Shown here one piece after another: positions 15,783 through 24,272 of a DNA stretch of 64,000 bases (within the stretch, counting starts at the first letter, position 1; the number at the start of each line of letters is the position of its first letter). Origin of the DNA: Laspinema sp963821735 (lineage in GTDB: Bacteria > Cyanobacteriota > Cyanobacteriia > Cyanobacteriales > Laspinemataceae). Both the position numbers and the translations under genes were made by a program. A model generated the notes under the pieces. That model made no database searches and was not told the DNA's origin. It saw only the letters and a program-made list of their open reading frames with translations. The DNA lies in contig CAWGFK010000027.1 in the NCBI GenBank assembly GCA_963821735.1, positions 62,001-126,000 on the forward strand, read 5' to 3'.

Positions 15783-16406
15783 ATGTATGCGGTGATTTCT
15801 CCTGAAGAAATTAAATTGCCAGCGGGCAGTGTGATTCGGCTACCGGGAACCTGGCAGGAGTATCAAGCTTTATGCGATCGCCGTGGGGACGGTTCCATTC
15901 CCCGAATTAAATATCGTTCTGGAGAAGTATGGCTGATGTCTCCCTTGCCAAAACACGGACGTGATGCTCATTTGATTGCTGCCATCATTACCACGTTGCT
16001 GGATAGCCAGGAACAGGAATATGATGCCTTTACGCCAGTCACAATGCAACTGCCAGAAGAAAGCGGCATCGAGCCGGACTATTGTTTTTACATTGACCAT
16101 TGGCAAGCGGTTTCGGGCAAAGAACGGATTGATTGGCGCAACGACCCCCCGCCCGATTTGGTGTTAGAAATTGATGTGACCAGTTATTCCGATGTACAGG
16201 ATTATCTCCCCTATCGAGTCCCAGAGGTCTGGTTATTTCGTCAACAACAATTGTTGATTTACCAGCTTAAAGGCGATGAGTATGAGGTCAAATCCCAAAG
16301 TCAATACTTCCCAGAGGTGAACCTAGCTGATATCGTCGCCCGATGTTTGGAAATTGCCTATCAACGCAATACTAGCGCAGCAATTCGTCACTTGAGGCAG
16401 CAGTGA
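15783..16406 (+). CDS. Uma2-family (DUF820) restriction-endonuclease-like protein
   Basis: The 207-residue product belongs to the Uma2/DUF820 family, which has a PD-(D/E)XK nuclease fold and is strongly expanded in cyanobacteria. Visible motifs are LCDRRGDGSIPRIKYRSGEVW near residue 35, GIEPDYCFYI (catalytic Asp, about residue 97) and PPDLVLEIDVTS (Glu-x-Asp, about residue 126), followed by YRVPEVWLF. The actual substrate of this family is not established. The ATG at 15783 follows GAGGAAACTAGCC, which supplies a ribosome binding site. Confidence 0.88.
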   Translation: MYAVISPEEIKLPAGSVIRLPGTWQEYQALCDRRGDGSIPRIKYRSGEVWLMSPLPKHGRDAHLIAAIITTLLDSQEQEYDAFTPVTMQLPEESGIEPDYCFYIDHWQAVSGKERIDWRNDPPPDLVLEIDVTSYSDVQDYLPYRVPEVWLFRQQQLLIYQLKGDEYEVKSQSQYFPEVNLADIVARCLEIAYQRNTSAAIRHLRQQ

Positions 16407-16539
16407 AAAGTTCTTGAGGCGCAGGGAAGGGCAGATGTTTTTCTTGTTGATACTAAATCTTGTGGTTAAAAGTCGGTTTTTTCTATGACCCTGCGTTTGG
16501 CGCAGCCTGCGCGACAACGCTTAGGCAGGCTATATCCGT

Positions 16540-16662
16540 GGGAGCATTTCAATTTTGCCCAAAAACCAATCTGACCTCTCCCCCCCTGCCCTTAGAAGAG
16601 TAAAAACCTACTCTGGTAAGGGGTTCTTAAATCCGCTAATTCTTGCGTCATGATTACTCCCA
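16540..16662. repeat. Diverged MITE-like element related to the one at 1365
   Basis: GTGGGAGCATTTCAATTTTGCCC resembles the terminal repeat GGGAGCATCTCAATTTGGC of the 1365-1476 element. The far end, ATGATTACTCCCAC at 16650-16662, restores only the outer GTGGGAG inverted repeat. Length is about 123 bp, close to the 112 bp of the intact copy. It has no coding content. Confidence 0.45.
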
Positions 16663-16663
16663 C

Positions 16664-16699
16664 AAATGAAAGGGTGAGCAATGGCCCACCCTTTCATTT
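16664..16699 (-). terminator. Terminator hairpin after sufS
   Basis: A perfect 13-bp stem (AAATGAAAGGGTG at 16664-16676 with CACCCTTTCATTT at 16687-16699) and 10-nt loop begins 4 bp after the sufS stop codon on the minus strand. It could also act on the plus strand. Confidence 0.8.
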
Positions 16700-16702
16700 G
16701 AA

Positions 16703-17964
16703 TTACCCAAATATGCCACCAAAAAAGTCGATCGCCTCTTTTAATGCCACAATAAACGCATCAATTTCTTCTGTGGTATTGTAGAAATACAAACTTGCTC
16801 GGGCGGTGGATTGTGCGCCAATGACGCGATGTAAAGGTTGAGTGCAATGATGTCCGGCACGAATCGCCACCCCTGCCTGATCTAAAATCGTGGATAGGTC
16901 ATGGGGATGGACTGTTCCGCAGGTAAAGGAAGCTAATGCCGCTCGTCCTGAACCATCGGTTTTAGGTTGAGGTCCGTAAATTTTGACATCAGAAATGGGG
17001 TTGAGTTGCTCGAACAAATAGGCAGTCAACTGTTTCTCATAGTCATAGATTTTATCCATGCCAATGCTGCTGAGATAGTCTACTGCCGCACCCAACGCTA
17101 CCGCTTCTCCGATCGCAGGCGTTCCCGCTTCAAATTTATGAGGGACATCCGCATAGGTGGAATGGTCCAAAAATACATCGGCAATCATCTCACCTCCCCC
17201 TAAAAAGGGCGGCATCGATCGCAATACTGCCAGTTTGCCATACAGGAACCCAATTCCGGTTGGCGCACACATTTTATGTCCCGATGCCACTAACCAATCA
17301 CAATCCATTTCCTGGACATCAATCGGCAGGTGCGGCATACTTTGGCAAGCATCAATCAAGACTTTTGCCCCCTGTTCATGGGCCAGATTAGCAATTTCTT
17401 TCACCGGATTAATACAACCCAAAGTATTAGAAATATGAACCACTGCTACTAACTTCGTTTTCTCCGAAAGCAGGGTTTTATATTGGTCCATATCAAACTC
17501 TTGGGTTTCCGTGAGTTCGACAAATTTGAGAACTGCTCCTGTTTTTTGGGCTAAAATTTGCCAAGGAACTAAGTTGCTGTGATGCTCCATCACAGTGAGG
17601 ATGATTTCATCTCCCTGCCGAATATTGCTCACTCCCCAGGTATTGGCAACGAGATTAATTCCCTCGCTGGCATTGCGGGTATAGATAATTTCCTGTTCCG
17701 ATGCCGCATTCACAAATTTGGCAATTTTTTCTCGGCCTCTTCATAAGCATCGGTAGCACGTCCACTGAGGGTATGAACTCCTCGATGGACGTTGGCATTG
17801 TCAAAATCATAGTAACGGCGCAAGGCATCCAAAACCTGCACCGGCTTTTGGGAAGTGGCGGCGTTATCTAAATAAACTAACGGTTTGCCATGAATTTCTT
17901 GATTTAAAATCGGGAAATCTGGGCGGACTTTTTGAGCTAATGTCTTTTCTCTGGTAACTATCAT
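16703..17964 (-). pseudogene. sufS: Cysteine desulfurase SufS, frameshifted
   Basis: SufS removes sulfur from cysteine using pyridoxal phosphate and feeds it to the SufBCD scaffold. The first frame (17964-17710) has YLDNAATSQKPVQVLDALRRYY and NVHRGVHTLS. The second (from about 17712 to 16703) has the PLP-lysine motif ASGHKMCAPTGIGF and the active-site cysteine loop RAGHHCTQPLH. The break is at GAGAAAAAATTGCC: one more A would restore EKIAKFVNAASEQEIIY. The repaired length is 420 residues, exactly typical. Since the Suf pathway is the main Fe-S route in cyanobacteria, a homopolymer sequence error is the best explanation. It starts about 300 bp after sufD and may have its own promoter. Confidence 0.93.
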
Positions 17965-18171
17965 GGTCCTGAATGAATAAAGGATGAATGGGTTGGAGAT
18001 GTCAAAAAAATCAGTTAGAGAAAATTAATGCAAAATTATTCAATTTCTCTCTGACGCTGCGGAGGCAGGCTTCGTCCGTATAGCCCCAGGCTTGACGCTG
18101 CGGGTTATTTAAAGGTCATTTCACAGAAAAAATTGTTATCATAATTTATTTTATAATTTTGAAAGTTGGGT

Positions 18172-18201
18172 TGTAGAGACGCAATATGTCACGTCTCTAC
18201 A
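18172..18201. repeat. Inverted repeat TGTAGAGACG in the sufD-sufS gap
   Basis: TGTAGAGACG (18172-18181) and CGTCTCTACA (18192-18201) form a perfect 10-bp stem. This unit is commonly seen between genes in cyanobacteria. The rest of the 304-bp sufD-sufS gap (17965-18268) is A/T rich with no gene. Confidence 0.6.
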
Positions 18202-18268
18202 TCGATAAATTACTCGATACTAATTTCACCAATTCGCCTGTCATTAAAACTGCCAGGTTATGGAGAAA

Positions 18269-19642
18269 TTAGATACTTTTACAAGCAACACATCGAGAAA
18301 TTTTCGTTTGCAAGGCATCAGAGGGTAATTCTTGCAGAATTTCTCCGGCAAATCCATCAATCAGCAGGTTGCGACTGGTTACAGGGTCTAATCCGCGACT
18401 CCGCAAGTAGAAGAGTTCATCTTCTTCCAGTTGGCTGATGGTGGCACCGTGAGAACATTTGACGTTATCAGCGGTGATTTCCAGTTGGGGTTTGGTATCG
18501 ACTCTGGCTTTCGGCGAGAGCAATAACGTGCGATTCAACTGGCTGGCATCAGTGAGTTGTGCCGGTTTGGGGACAAAGACTTTGCCATTAAACACGCCCT
18601 GGGCTGCATCATCAATGATACATTTGTGCAGTTGTTTGGTGGTGCCGTTGGGATGGTTAAGCACGATCGCACTGTGAGTATCGCTGACTTGTTTCCCAGC
18701 GGCGATCGCCAATCCGTTGAGGGTGGTATAAGTTCCTTCCCCCTGTTGGTACACTTCCAGATGATGCCGGGAGAGTAAACCGCCGGTGGAAACTGCGGTA
18801 CAGGAATAATTACTATCTTTCGCTTGGGCGATCGCTGTCTTGCCAATATGGAACGAGTTGGTACTCTCACGCTGAATTTTAGCATGAGTCACCTGAGCAT
18901 TTTCGGCTACCCAGATTTCCGTCACAGCATTGGTAAAATAAGGCGCATTCCCCTTAAAATTGCCGCAGGAATCGTCATCCGCCACCACATATTCCTCGAT
19001 CGCCGTGCAGCGACTTCCCCGTTGCGCCACCACTAAACAGCGGGGTTGAATCAACCGGGGTTGATCTCCAGGAACTGCCATAAATAACAGATGAATCGGT
19101 TTGTCAACTGCCACATCCTTGGCAATCCACACCACTGCCGCATCCATTAATCCGGAGGTATTCAAAGCGGTAAACACCTCTTTGTTGCCGTCAACATTTC
19201 CCAAGTATTTTGGCAAATCTGCCTGCAACGATTGGGGTAATTGTCCCAGACTTCCGACAAATATCCCTTCCGGTAACCCAGAAACATTGGAAAGTTCAGG
19301 GGAATAACAGCCATTAACAAAAACTAAGCGGCTGTCTAACATCTCGGGTAACTCAAAAGGCGCGACTCCCGTCGCCGGAATTGCCTCCGGAGGTGCTGCT
19401 TGGAACGTCAATGCCTGCAACCCAGACAAATCTGTAACTCGCCATTCTTCATCTTTGCGAGTCGGCATTGCCAATTCTCGCACCCAAGTTGCTGCATTAT
19501 CCCGCACCTGCTGCAATAACGCTGCCGTTGGGGGTGCAATTCCATACTCTGGATTCACCACTGGCGCAGGAGAGGCGACTGCCTGTTTCAACAATTCATC
19601 TAAATAAGACACTTGGGGTTTTTTAGAAACCTCTATAACCAT
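18269..19642 (-). CDS. sufD: Fe-S assembly protein SufD
   Basis: SufD pairs with SufB and the ATPase SufC to build Fe-S clusters. The product is 457 residues from the ATG at 19642 (MVIEVSKKPQVSYLDELLKQ), with MPTRKDEEWRVTDLS near residue 60 and a C-terminal beta-helix core that includes AKVDTKPQLEI-like and DNVKCSHGATISQLEEDELFYLRSRG segments. The ATG at 19642 overlaps the sufC stop in a TAATG, giving translational coupling. A longer reading upstream lies inside sufC and is not likely. Confidence 0.95.
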   Translation of the reverse strand: MVIEVSKKPQVSYLDELLKQAVASPAPVVNPEYGIAPPTAALLQQVRDNAATWVRELAMPTRKDEEWRVTDLSGLQALTFQAAPPEAIPATGVAPFELPEMLDSRLVFVNGCYSPELSNVSGLPEGIFVGSLGQLPQSLQADLPKYLGNVDGNKEVFTALNTSGLMDAAVVWIAKDVAVDKPIHLLFMAVPGDQPRLIQPRCLVVAQRGSRCTAIEEYVVADDDSCGNFKGNAPYFTNAVTEIWVAENAQVTHAKIQRESTNSFHIGKTAIAQAKDSNYSCTAVSTGGLLSRHHLEVYQQGEGTYTTLNGLAIAAGKQVSDTHSAIVLNHPNGTTKQLHKCIIDDAAQGVFNGKVFVPKPAQLTDASQLNRTLLLSPKARVDTKPQLEITADNVKCSHGATISQLEEDELFYLRSRGLDPVTSRNLLIDGFAGEILQELPSDALQTKISRCVACKSI

Positions 19643-20430
19643 TACACACCTGCCTTCACCCGATCGGCTTCTACCACCCAATCATATCCCCGTTCTTCCA
19701 ATTCCAGCGCCAAATCTTTGGTTCCGGTGGTCAAAATTCGACCCCCTTCCATGACATGAACATAATCCGGCACAATATAATTCAGCAAGCGCTGATAGTG
19801 GGTAATTGCTAACACTGCATTATCTGCCGAAGATAAATGGTTAACCCCATTTGCCACAATTTTTAAGGCATCAATATCTAAGCCGGAATCTGTCTCATCC
19901 AAGATGGCTAATTTGGGCTCTAACAGTGCCATTTGTAGGATTTCGTTGCGCTTCTTTTCCCCGCCGGAAAATCCTTCATTCACACTGCGGTTGAGGAAGG
20001 CTGGATTCATCTTCACCACGTCCAGCTTTTCTTCAATGATGTCTTCAAAATCAAAGGCATCGACTTCCTCTAACCCTAAATATTTCTGGCGAGAATTGTA
20101 GGCAACCCTTAAAAAGTCTAAATTACTTACCCCGGGAATTTCCAAGGGATATTGGAATGCCAAGAATACTCCCGCTAATGAGCGTTGTTCCGGTTCCAAC
20201 TCTAGGAGATTTTGACCCATAAAAATCACCTCTCCCCCGGTGACTTCGTAGGCGGGATGACCCGATAGCACCTTGGAAAAGGTACTTTTTCCGGAACCAT
20301 TGGGTCCCATAATGGCATGAATTTCTCCCGCCTTGATTTCTAAATTCAAGCCTTTGAGAATGGGGGTATCATTCACATTCGCGGTTAAATCGCGAACCGA
20401 GAGAATTACTGGACTACCTTCTTTAATCAT
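19642..20430 (-). CDS. sufC: Fe-S assembly ATPase SufC
   Basis: SufC is the ABC-type ATPase that drives structural change in the SufBCD complex in the cytoplasm. The 262-residue product has Walker A GPNGSGKSTFSK (about residues 42-53), the signature FSGGEKKRNEI (about 152-162), Walker B LAILDETDSGLD and a switch histidine in LAITHYQRLL. No transmembrane partner is expected. It lies 106 bp downstream of sufB and overlaps sufD by one base. Confidence 0.97.
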   Translation of the reverse strand: MIKEGSPVILSVRDLTANVNDTPILKGLNLEIKAGEIHAIMGPNGSGKSTFSKVLSGHPAYEVTGGEVIFMGQNLLELEPEQRSLAGVFLAFQYPLEIPGVSNLDFLRVAYNSRQKYLGLEEVDAFDFEDIIEEKLDVVKMNPAFLNRSVNEGFSGGEKKRNEILQMALLEPKLAILDETDSGLDIDALKIVANGVNHLSSADNAVLAITHYQRLLNYIVPDYVHVMEGGRILTTGTKDLALELEERGYDWVVEADRVKAGV

Positions 20431-20536
20431 TGCTCCTCAATCATTTCATGAAACAAACTAAACCCGAGGGGCAGAAAAGGCGATCAATCAGCGGCGATCG
20501 CCTCTCCTCAATCCCGTGAGAAACCTTCCCACAGGA

Positions 20537-21976
20537 TTACCCTACCGACCCTTCTAACTTCAAGCTCAACAAGCGATCGGCTTCTACCGCAAATTCCATC
20601 GGCAACTGATTAAACACATCCTTGCAGAATCCGCTAATCATCATAGAAACCGCATCTTCCGGCGAGATTCCCCGTTGGGCAAAATAGAACAGTTGATCTT
20701 CCCCAATCTTAGAAGTAGAGGCTTCATGTTCTACTTTTGCCGTATCATTTTCCACCTGAATATAGGGGAAGGTATTCGCCTGAGCGTTGTCCCCAATCAG
20801 CATAGAATCGCACTGAGAATAGTTGCGTGCGCCTTGGGCTTTCGGTGCAACTTTCACCAATCCGCGATAGCTATTGGACGAATTTCCTGCCGAAATTCCC
20901 TTAGAAATAATCGTGCTGCGGGTGTTTTTGCCAATATGGATCATCTTGGTGCCGGTATCGGCTTGTTGTTTGTTGTTGGTGAGGGCGACGGAGTAAAATT
21001 CTCCCACGGAATTATCCCCCACTAACATACAACTGGGATATTTCCAAGTAATTGCTGAACCCGTTTCGACTTGAGTCCAAGAAATCTTAGAATTTTTGCC
21101 TTTGCAGAGTCCGCGCTTGGTGACGAAATTATAAATTCCGCCCTTACCATTTTCATCTCCAGCGTACCAGTTTTGGACCGTGGAATATTTAATTTCTGCA
21201 TTATCCAATGTCACGAGTTCCACAACTGCGGCATGAAGCTGATTCGTGTCAAACATGGGGGCGGTGCAGCCTTCCAAATAGGAGACATGGCTGCCTTCTT
21301 CGGCAATAATCAAGGTGCGCTCAAACTGCCCCGATTCGCCATTGTTAATCCGGAAATAGGTGGAGAGTTCCATCGGACATTTGACGCCTTTGGGGATATA
21401 GACAAAGGAGCCATCACTAAATACTGCCGAGTTGAGGGCGGCGAAGTAATTATCAGCAACGGGAACGACACTGCCCAGATATTGCTTCACCAGTTCAGGA
21501 TAGTCCTTGACGGCTTCAGAAATGGAGCAGAAAATCACGCCTTCTTCGGCCAATTTTTCTCTAAAGGTGGTGGCGATGGAAACGCTATCGAAGACGGCAT
21601 CGACGGCAACGTTACTCAAGCGTTTTTGTTCAGAGAGGGGAATTCCCAGTTTCTCGAAAGTTTCGAGAATGGCGGGGTCAACCTCATCCATGCTATTCAG
21701 TTTTTGCTTTTTCTTGGGAGCGGAATAGTAGATGATATCTTGATAATTAATTTGGGGATAGTTAACGTGCGCCCAAGTGGGGTCGGCCATTTTTTGCCAT
21801 TGCCGAAAAGCTCGGAGGCGGAATTCTAACATGAACTCCGGTTCTTCTTTTTTGGCCGAAATTAATCGGACGACATCTTCATTAATGCCGGGGGGTAAAG
21901 TGTCGGATTCAACATCGGTGATGAATCCATATTTATAGGGTTGATTAACGAGGGTTTTTGCAGTAGTAGCAGTCAT
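20537..21976 (-). CDS. sufB: Fe-S assembly scaffold SufB
   Basis: SufB is the main scaffold on which the cluster is built. The 479-residue product matches the family along its length, with YLEGCTAPMFDTNQLHAAVVEL, VQNWYAGDENGKGGIYNFVTKRG and the C-terminal HEASTSKIGEDQLFYFAQRG followed by FCKDVFNQLPMEFAVEADRLL. It is the first gene of sufBCDS. A perfect SufR-type operator lies 56 bp upstream of the ATG. Confidence 0.97.
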   Translation of the reverse strand: MTATTAKTLVNQPYKYGFITDVESDTLPPGINEDVVRLISAKKEEPEFMLEFRLRAFRQWQKMADPTWAHVNYPQINYQDIIYYSAPKKKQKLNSMDEVDPAILETFEKLGIPLSEQKRLSNVAVDAVFDSVSIATTFREKLAEEGVIFCSISEAVKDYPELVKQYLGSVVPVADNYFAALNSAVFSDGSFVYIPKGVKCPMELSTYFRINNGESGQFERTLIIAEEGSHVSYLEGCTAPMFDTNQLHAAVVELVTLDNAEIKYSTVQNWYAGDENGKGGIYNFVTKRGLCKGKNSKISWTQVETGSAITWKYPSCMLVGDNSVGEFYSVALTNNKQQADTGTKMIHIGKNTRSTIISKGISAGNSSNSYRGLVKVAPKAQGARNYSQCDSMLIGDNAQANTFPYIQVENDTAKVEHEASTSKIGEDQLFYFAQRGISPEDAVSMMISGFCKDVFNQLPMEFAVEADRLLSLKLEGSVG

Positions 21977-22031
21977 AGTCTTAGTTCAGTGTTCTCTCTA
22001 GGTTCGGATCCAGGGCAGGGGGGAACTGAGT

Positions 22032-22045
22032 CAACAGGACGGTTG
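22032..22045. promoter_or_regulatory. SufR-type operator upstream of sufB
   Basis: CAAC-AGGACG-GTTG is a perfect match to CAAC-N6-GTTG, the inverted repeat bound by SufR in Synechocystis. It sits 56 bp upstream of the sufB ATG, a position suited to repress the operon. Confidence 0.75.
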
Positions 22046-22089
22046 AATTGGCTCCTAGAACGTCGGCTTAGGGTTAAATACGGAGGAAC

Positions 22090-22158
22090 AAGAAACCGGG
22101 TTTCTTCCCGAGATTTGGTGCAATTGAGGGATAAATTGGGTCAAGAAACCCGGTTTCT
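22090..22158. repeat. Paired AGAAACC(G/C)GGTTTCT palindromes upstream of sufB
   Basis: Two copies of the dispersed palindrome occur at 22090-22106 and 22144-22158 in the ftrC-sufB gap. The outer arms TTGGGTCAAGAAACC and the like can pair between copies to make a larger cruciform. The same unit occurs about ten times in the window. Confidence 0.7.
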
Positions 22159-22209
22159 CAATCTTTGCTGTGCCGATCGCCTTAGAAAATTTAAAGTGTT
22201 CGGAAAGGG

Positions 22210-22572
22210 TTAATATTGATTGGTCATTTCGCGAATTTCATCAAACGAAATGTTCTGTTCTTTGCCAGCGAATGGATTATCATCGGTCAGAAATAACATA
22301 CAGTGGCATTCTTTGCGCTCGCGCATGGGAATGCAGGGACAATTCCAGAAGGTGGCTTTGACTTCGGCTTCTTTGTCTTCGTAGTGGCGACAGGGACATA
22401 GGGGTGCACCCAACTCATCCTTGTTTTTTGCCAATCCTTCGATGACGACGGCAGTAACGCCCAAATCGGAGCAGAAGTAGGTCCCAGTGCGTTTGGCGTA
22501 CTGCTCAGAAAAGTGCCGCATCGCTTCTAGGTTTTTGTCGGTGGCTTGTTGTGTAGGCTGTTCTAAAGTCAT
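22210..22572 (-). CDS. ftrC: Ferredoxin:thioredoxin reductase catalytic (beta) subunit
   Basis: FTR passes electrons from photosystem-reduced ferredoxin through a [4Fe-4S] cluster and an adjacent disulfide to thioredoxin. The 120-residue product from the ATG at 22572 (MTLEQPTQQATDKNLEAMRH) carries the diagnostic cysteines YFCSDLG, PLCPCRHY, NCPCIP and ECHCMLF. Length is normal. The longer reading from 22737 has 55 unconserved residues and is rejected. Lying between sufR and sufB, this Fe-S enzyme separates the usual divergent sufR/sufBCDS pair, and it may be co-regulated with Fe-S assembly. Confidence 0.95.
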   Translation of the reverse strand: MTLEQPTQQATDKNLEAMRHFSEQYAKRTGTYFCSDLGVTAVVIEGLAKNKDELGAPLCPCRHYEDKEAEVKATFWNCPCIPMRERKECHCMLFLTDDNPFAGKEQNISFDEIREMTNQY

Positions 22573-22827
22573 TATCCAGGTTGATATAACGAGCAAATTT
22601 TTGGGGAAGGATCCCCGGTTTAGGGGAAGGTTGAGGTCAGATTCAGGCGATCGCCCCTTGAATGAGTCAATCGGTGAACTCTCAGCCAGGGACTGCGCCC
22701 TCTTTACTGGGGGGCAGTTTGCTGTTATCGTTCCCAATCACCAGTCCCTGATCTCCCGTCCTTTGGATTCTTTCTCTTTGCCTGGTTGGGCATCCTTGCC
22801 CTCCGTCTATATATAATAGGGTTAAAA

Positions 22828-22841
22828 CAACACGCCGGTTG
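22828..22841. promoter_or_regulatory. SufR-type operator 1 upstream of sufR
   Basis: CAAC-ACGCCG-GTTG is a perfect CAAC-N6-GTTG site in the ftrC/sufR divergent gap, 94 bp upstream of the sufR ATG. Confidence 0.75.
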
Positions 22842-22867
22842 CTTAATTCTATTTTAGAATACTTTAG

Positions 22868-22881
22868 CAACAAGTGTGTTG
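22868..22881. promoter_or_regulatory. SufR-type operator 2 upstream of sufR
   Basis: CAAC-AAGTGT-GTTG is a second perfect site, exactly 40 bp (about four helical turns) from operator 1 and 54 bp before the sufR ATG. The spacing would allow two SufR dimers on one face. Confidence 0.75.
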
Positions 22882-22934
22882 TCAAAGTCGGCAATAGATT
22901 TTTTCGAGCGTTTTGGCGTTTGACTACAGGCAAG

Positions 22935-23612
22935 ATGATGACGACTACTCAGCAACCTTCCACTAAAGAAGATATCCTGCAATACTTATTAAAGCAGGGT
23001 CTAGCCACGGCTCAAGAGTTAGCCGAAGTTTTAGATATCTCCCCCCAAGCGATTCGCCGCCATCTCAAGGACCTGGAAGCGGAGGAATTGATTCGCCATA
23101 AGGCAGTACAGGCGGGGATGGGACGACCCCAGCATCAATATGAACTCACCCACAAGGGGAAAGATTATTTTCCCAATCAATATGATGATTTTGCCGTGTC
23201 TCTCCTAGGGACCCTGGCAGAAACGATGGGGGAGGACCAGATGACCTCAATTTTGCGGAAGCAGTGGGAACGCAAAGCCATCCATTACCGCGATCGCCTA
23301 GGAAATCAGCCGTTATCCGAACGGGTGGCGGGATTAGTCAAACTGCGGCAAGCGGAAGGCTATATGGCGGATGTCCATCGGGTCGAACCCGAGGGGTCCA
23401 ACAGTGGCGACTGCTTTTTGCTTACCGAACATAACTGTGCCATTTCCACCGTAGCGGAGTCTTTTCCCAGCGTCTGTGGACATGAACTGGAAATGTTTGA
23501 GGCAATCCTCCCCGATTGCACCGTGGAACGGACTTACTGGATGATTGACGGCGAACACCGTTGCGGCTATTTGATTACTCTGCAATCGGAAACCGCGCGA
23601 TCGGTCCTTTAA
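22935..23612 (+). CDS. sufR: Fe-S-sensing repressor SufR
   Basis: SufR is a DeoR-like winged-helix protein that binds [4Fe-4S] clusters and represses sufBCDS and itself when clusters are plentiful. The product is 225 residues from the ATG at 22935 (MMTTTQQPSTKEDILQYLLK). The helix-turn-helix is AQELAEVLDISPQAIRRHL at about residues 24-42. The C-terminal half has the cluster cysteines in DCFLLTEHNC, SVCGHELE, LPDC and HRCGYLI. The 32 residues that an upstream ATG would add overlap the operators, so they are rejected. Two operators lie just upstream, which indicates autoregulation. Confidence 0.95.
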   Translation: MMTTTQQPSTKEDILQYLLKQGLATAQELAEVLDISPQAIRRHLKDLEAEELIRHKAVQAGMGRPQHQYELTHKGKDYFPNQYDDFAVSLLGTLAETMGEDQMTSILRKQWERKAIHYRDRLGNQPLSERVAGLVKLRQAEGYMADVHRVEPEGSNSGDCFLLTEHNCAISTVAESFPSVCGHELEMFEAILPDCTVERTYWMIDGEHRCGYLITLQSETARSVL

Positions 23613-23709
23613 CCGCTTCCAGAATCCTCAATCTGTAACCTGAAGGGTTAAAATTGCTGCTGTTGTCGCAACTGCGGCATCCATATTATGCTGTCTAAAT
23701 AAAAAAATT

Positions 23710-23964
23710 ATGGCCTCTCCCGAACCCTCTGCCCAATTTTTAACCCCAGAAGAATCCTACGCCGTTGATGGCGCTCTCCTGGCATCCCATGAAAAGTTTT
23801 TAACTCGCCTGACCATTTCTTCCTTGAAGCTACTCCAACATATCGCTACAGATTTGGGAGTGCCAATGGAGTCCCTCACCCACGAGGATATCATTGCTTG
23901 GTTTGAGAAAGATGCCAAGCTACGTTATGAACAAGGTCCCGAAGCCGCTTTTTTGAAATGGTAA
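23710..23964 (+). CDS. Small conserved cyanobacterial protein, unknown function
   Basis: The 84-residue product is soluble and mostly helical. It begins MASPEPSAQFLTPEESYAVD, continues with LTRLTISSLKLLQHIATDLG, and ends with a DIIAWFEKDAKLRYEQGPEAAFLKW tail. I know no function. It follows sufR by about 100 bp in the same direction. The ATG follows an A-rich stretch with no strong Shine-Dalgarno. Confidence 0.7.
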   Translation: MASPEPSAQFLTPEESYAVDGALLASHEKFLTRLTISSLKLLQHIATDLGVPMESLTHEDIIAWFEKDAKLRYEQGPEAAFLKW

Positions 23965-24007
23965 TGGGGGGCCGCACCCTTAAGGGGCTTACAAGAGTTC
24001 ACTGCAC

Positions 24008-24272
24008 CTCCGGTCCCCTCCCCTTGGCAAGGGGAGGGTTAGGGTGGGGTCCTCTTGACGAGCGATTTCCTATGGGATAGCTCCGCTTACCGCCCGTCAG
24101 TTGAGGAAGGAGTGGGTGGAGACTTCTCGTACAGGCGCGATTGGCCAAGAAAGAGGTTTCTCCAGCCTCCATACAGGTGCTTAAACCGTTAAGAGTGACG
24201 CGCAAGTGGCGATCGCCACTTGCGCGTGAACCCCACCCTAACCCTCCCCTTGCCAAGGGGAGGGGACCGGAG
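24008..24272. repeat. 265-bp palindromic element with perfect 43-bp arms
   Basis: The arms at 24008-24050 and 24230-24272 are perfect 43-bp reverse complements built on CTCCCCTTGGCAAGGGGAG, itself a palindrome. The core holds a perfect 30-bp palindrome at 24198-24227 centred on the HIP1 octamer. The remaining core (24051-24197) has no convincing gene; its minus strand could be a remnant of a transposon end, but I cannot name one. Confidence 0.75.

Noticed and set aside
21071..21829. 252-codon plus-strand open frame inside sufB
   Set aside because: It is a shadow frame antisense to sufB, which is certain from its motifs; G/F/N-rich composition is typical of antisense frames.
24051..24197. Possible IS200/IS605-type right end or guide-RNA-like segment inside the 265-bp palindrome
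   Set aside because: The minus strand gives a readable MEAGETSFLANRACTRS stretch, but no TnpB motifs or defined ends are present, so I cannot support the call.
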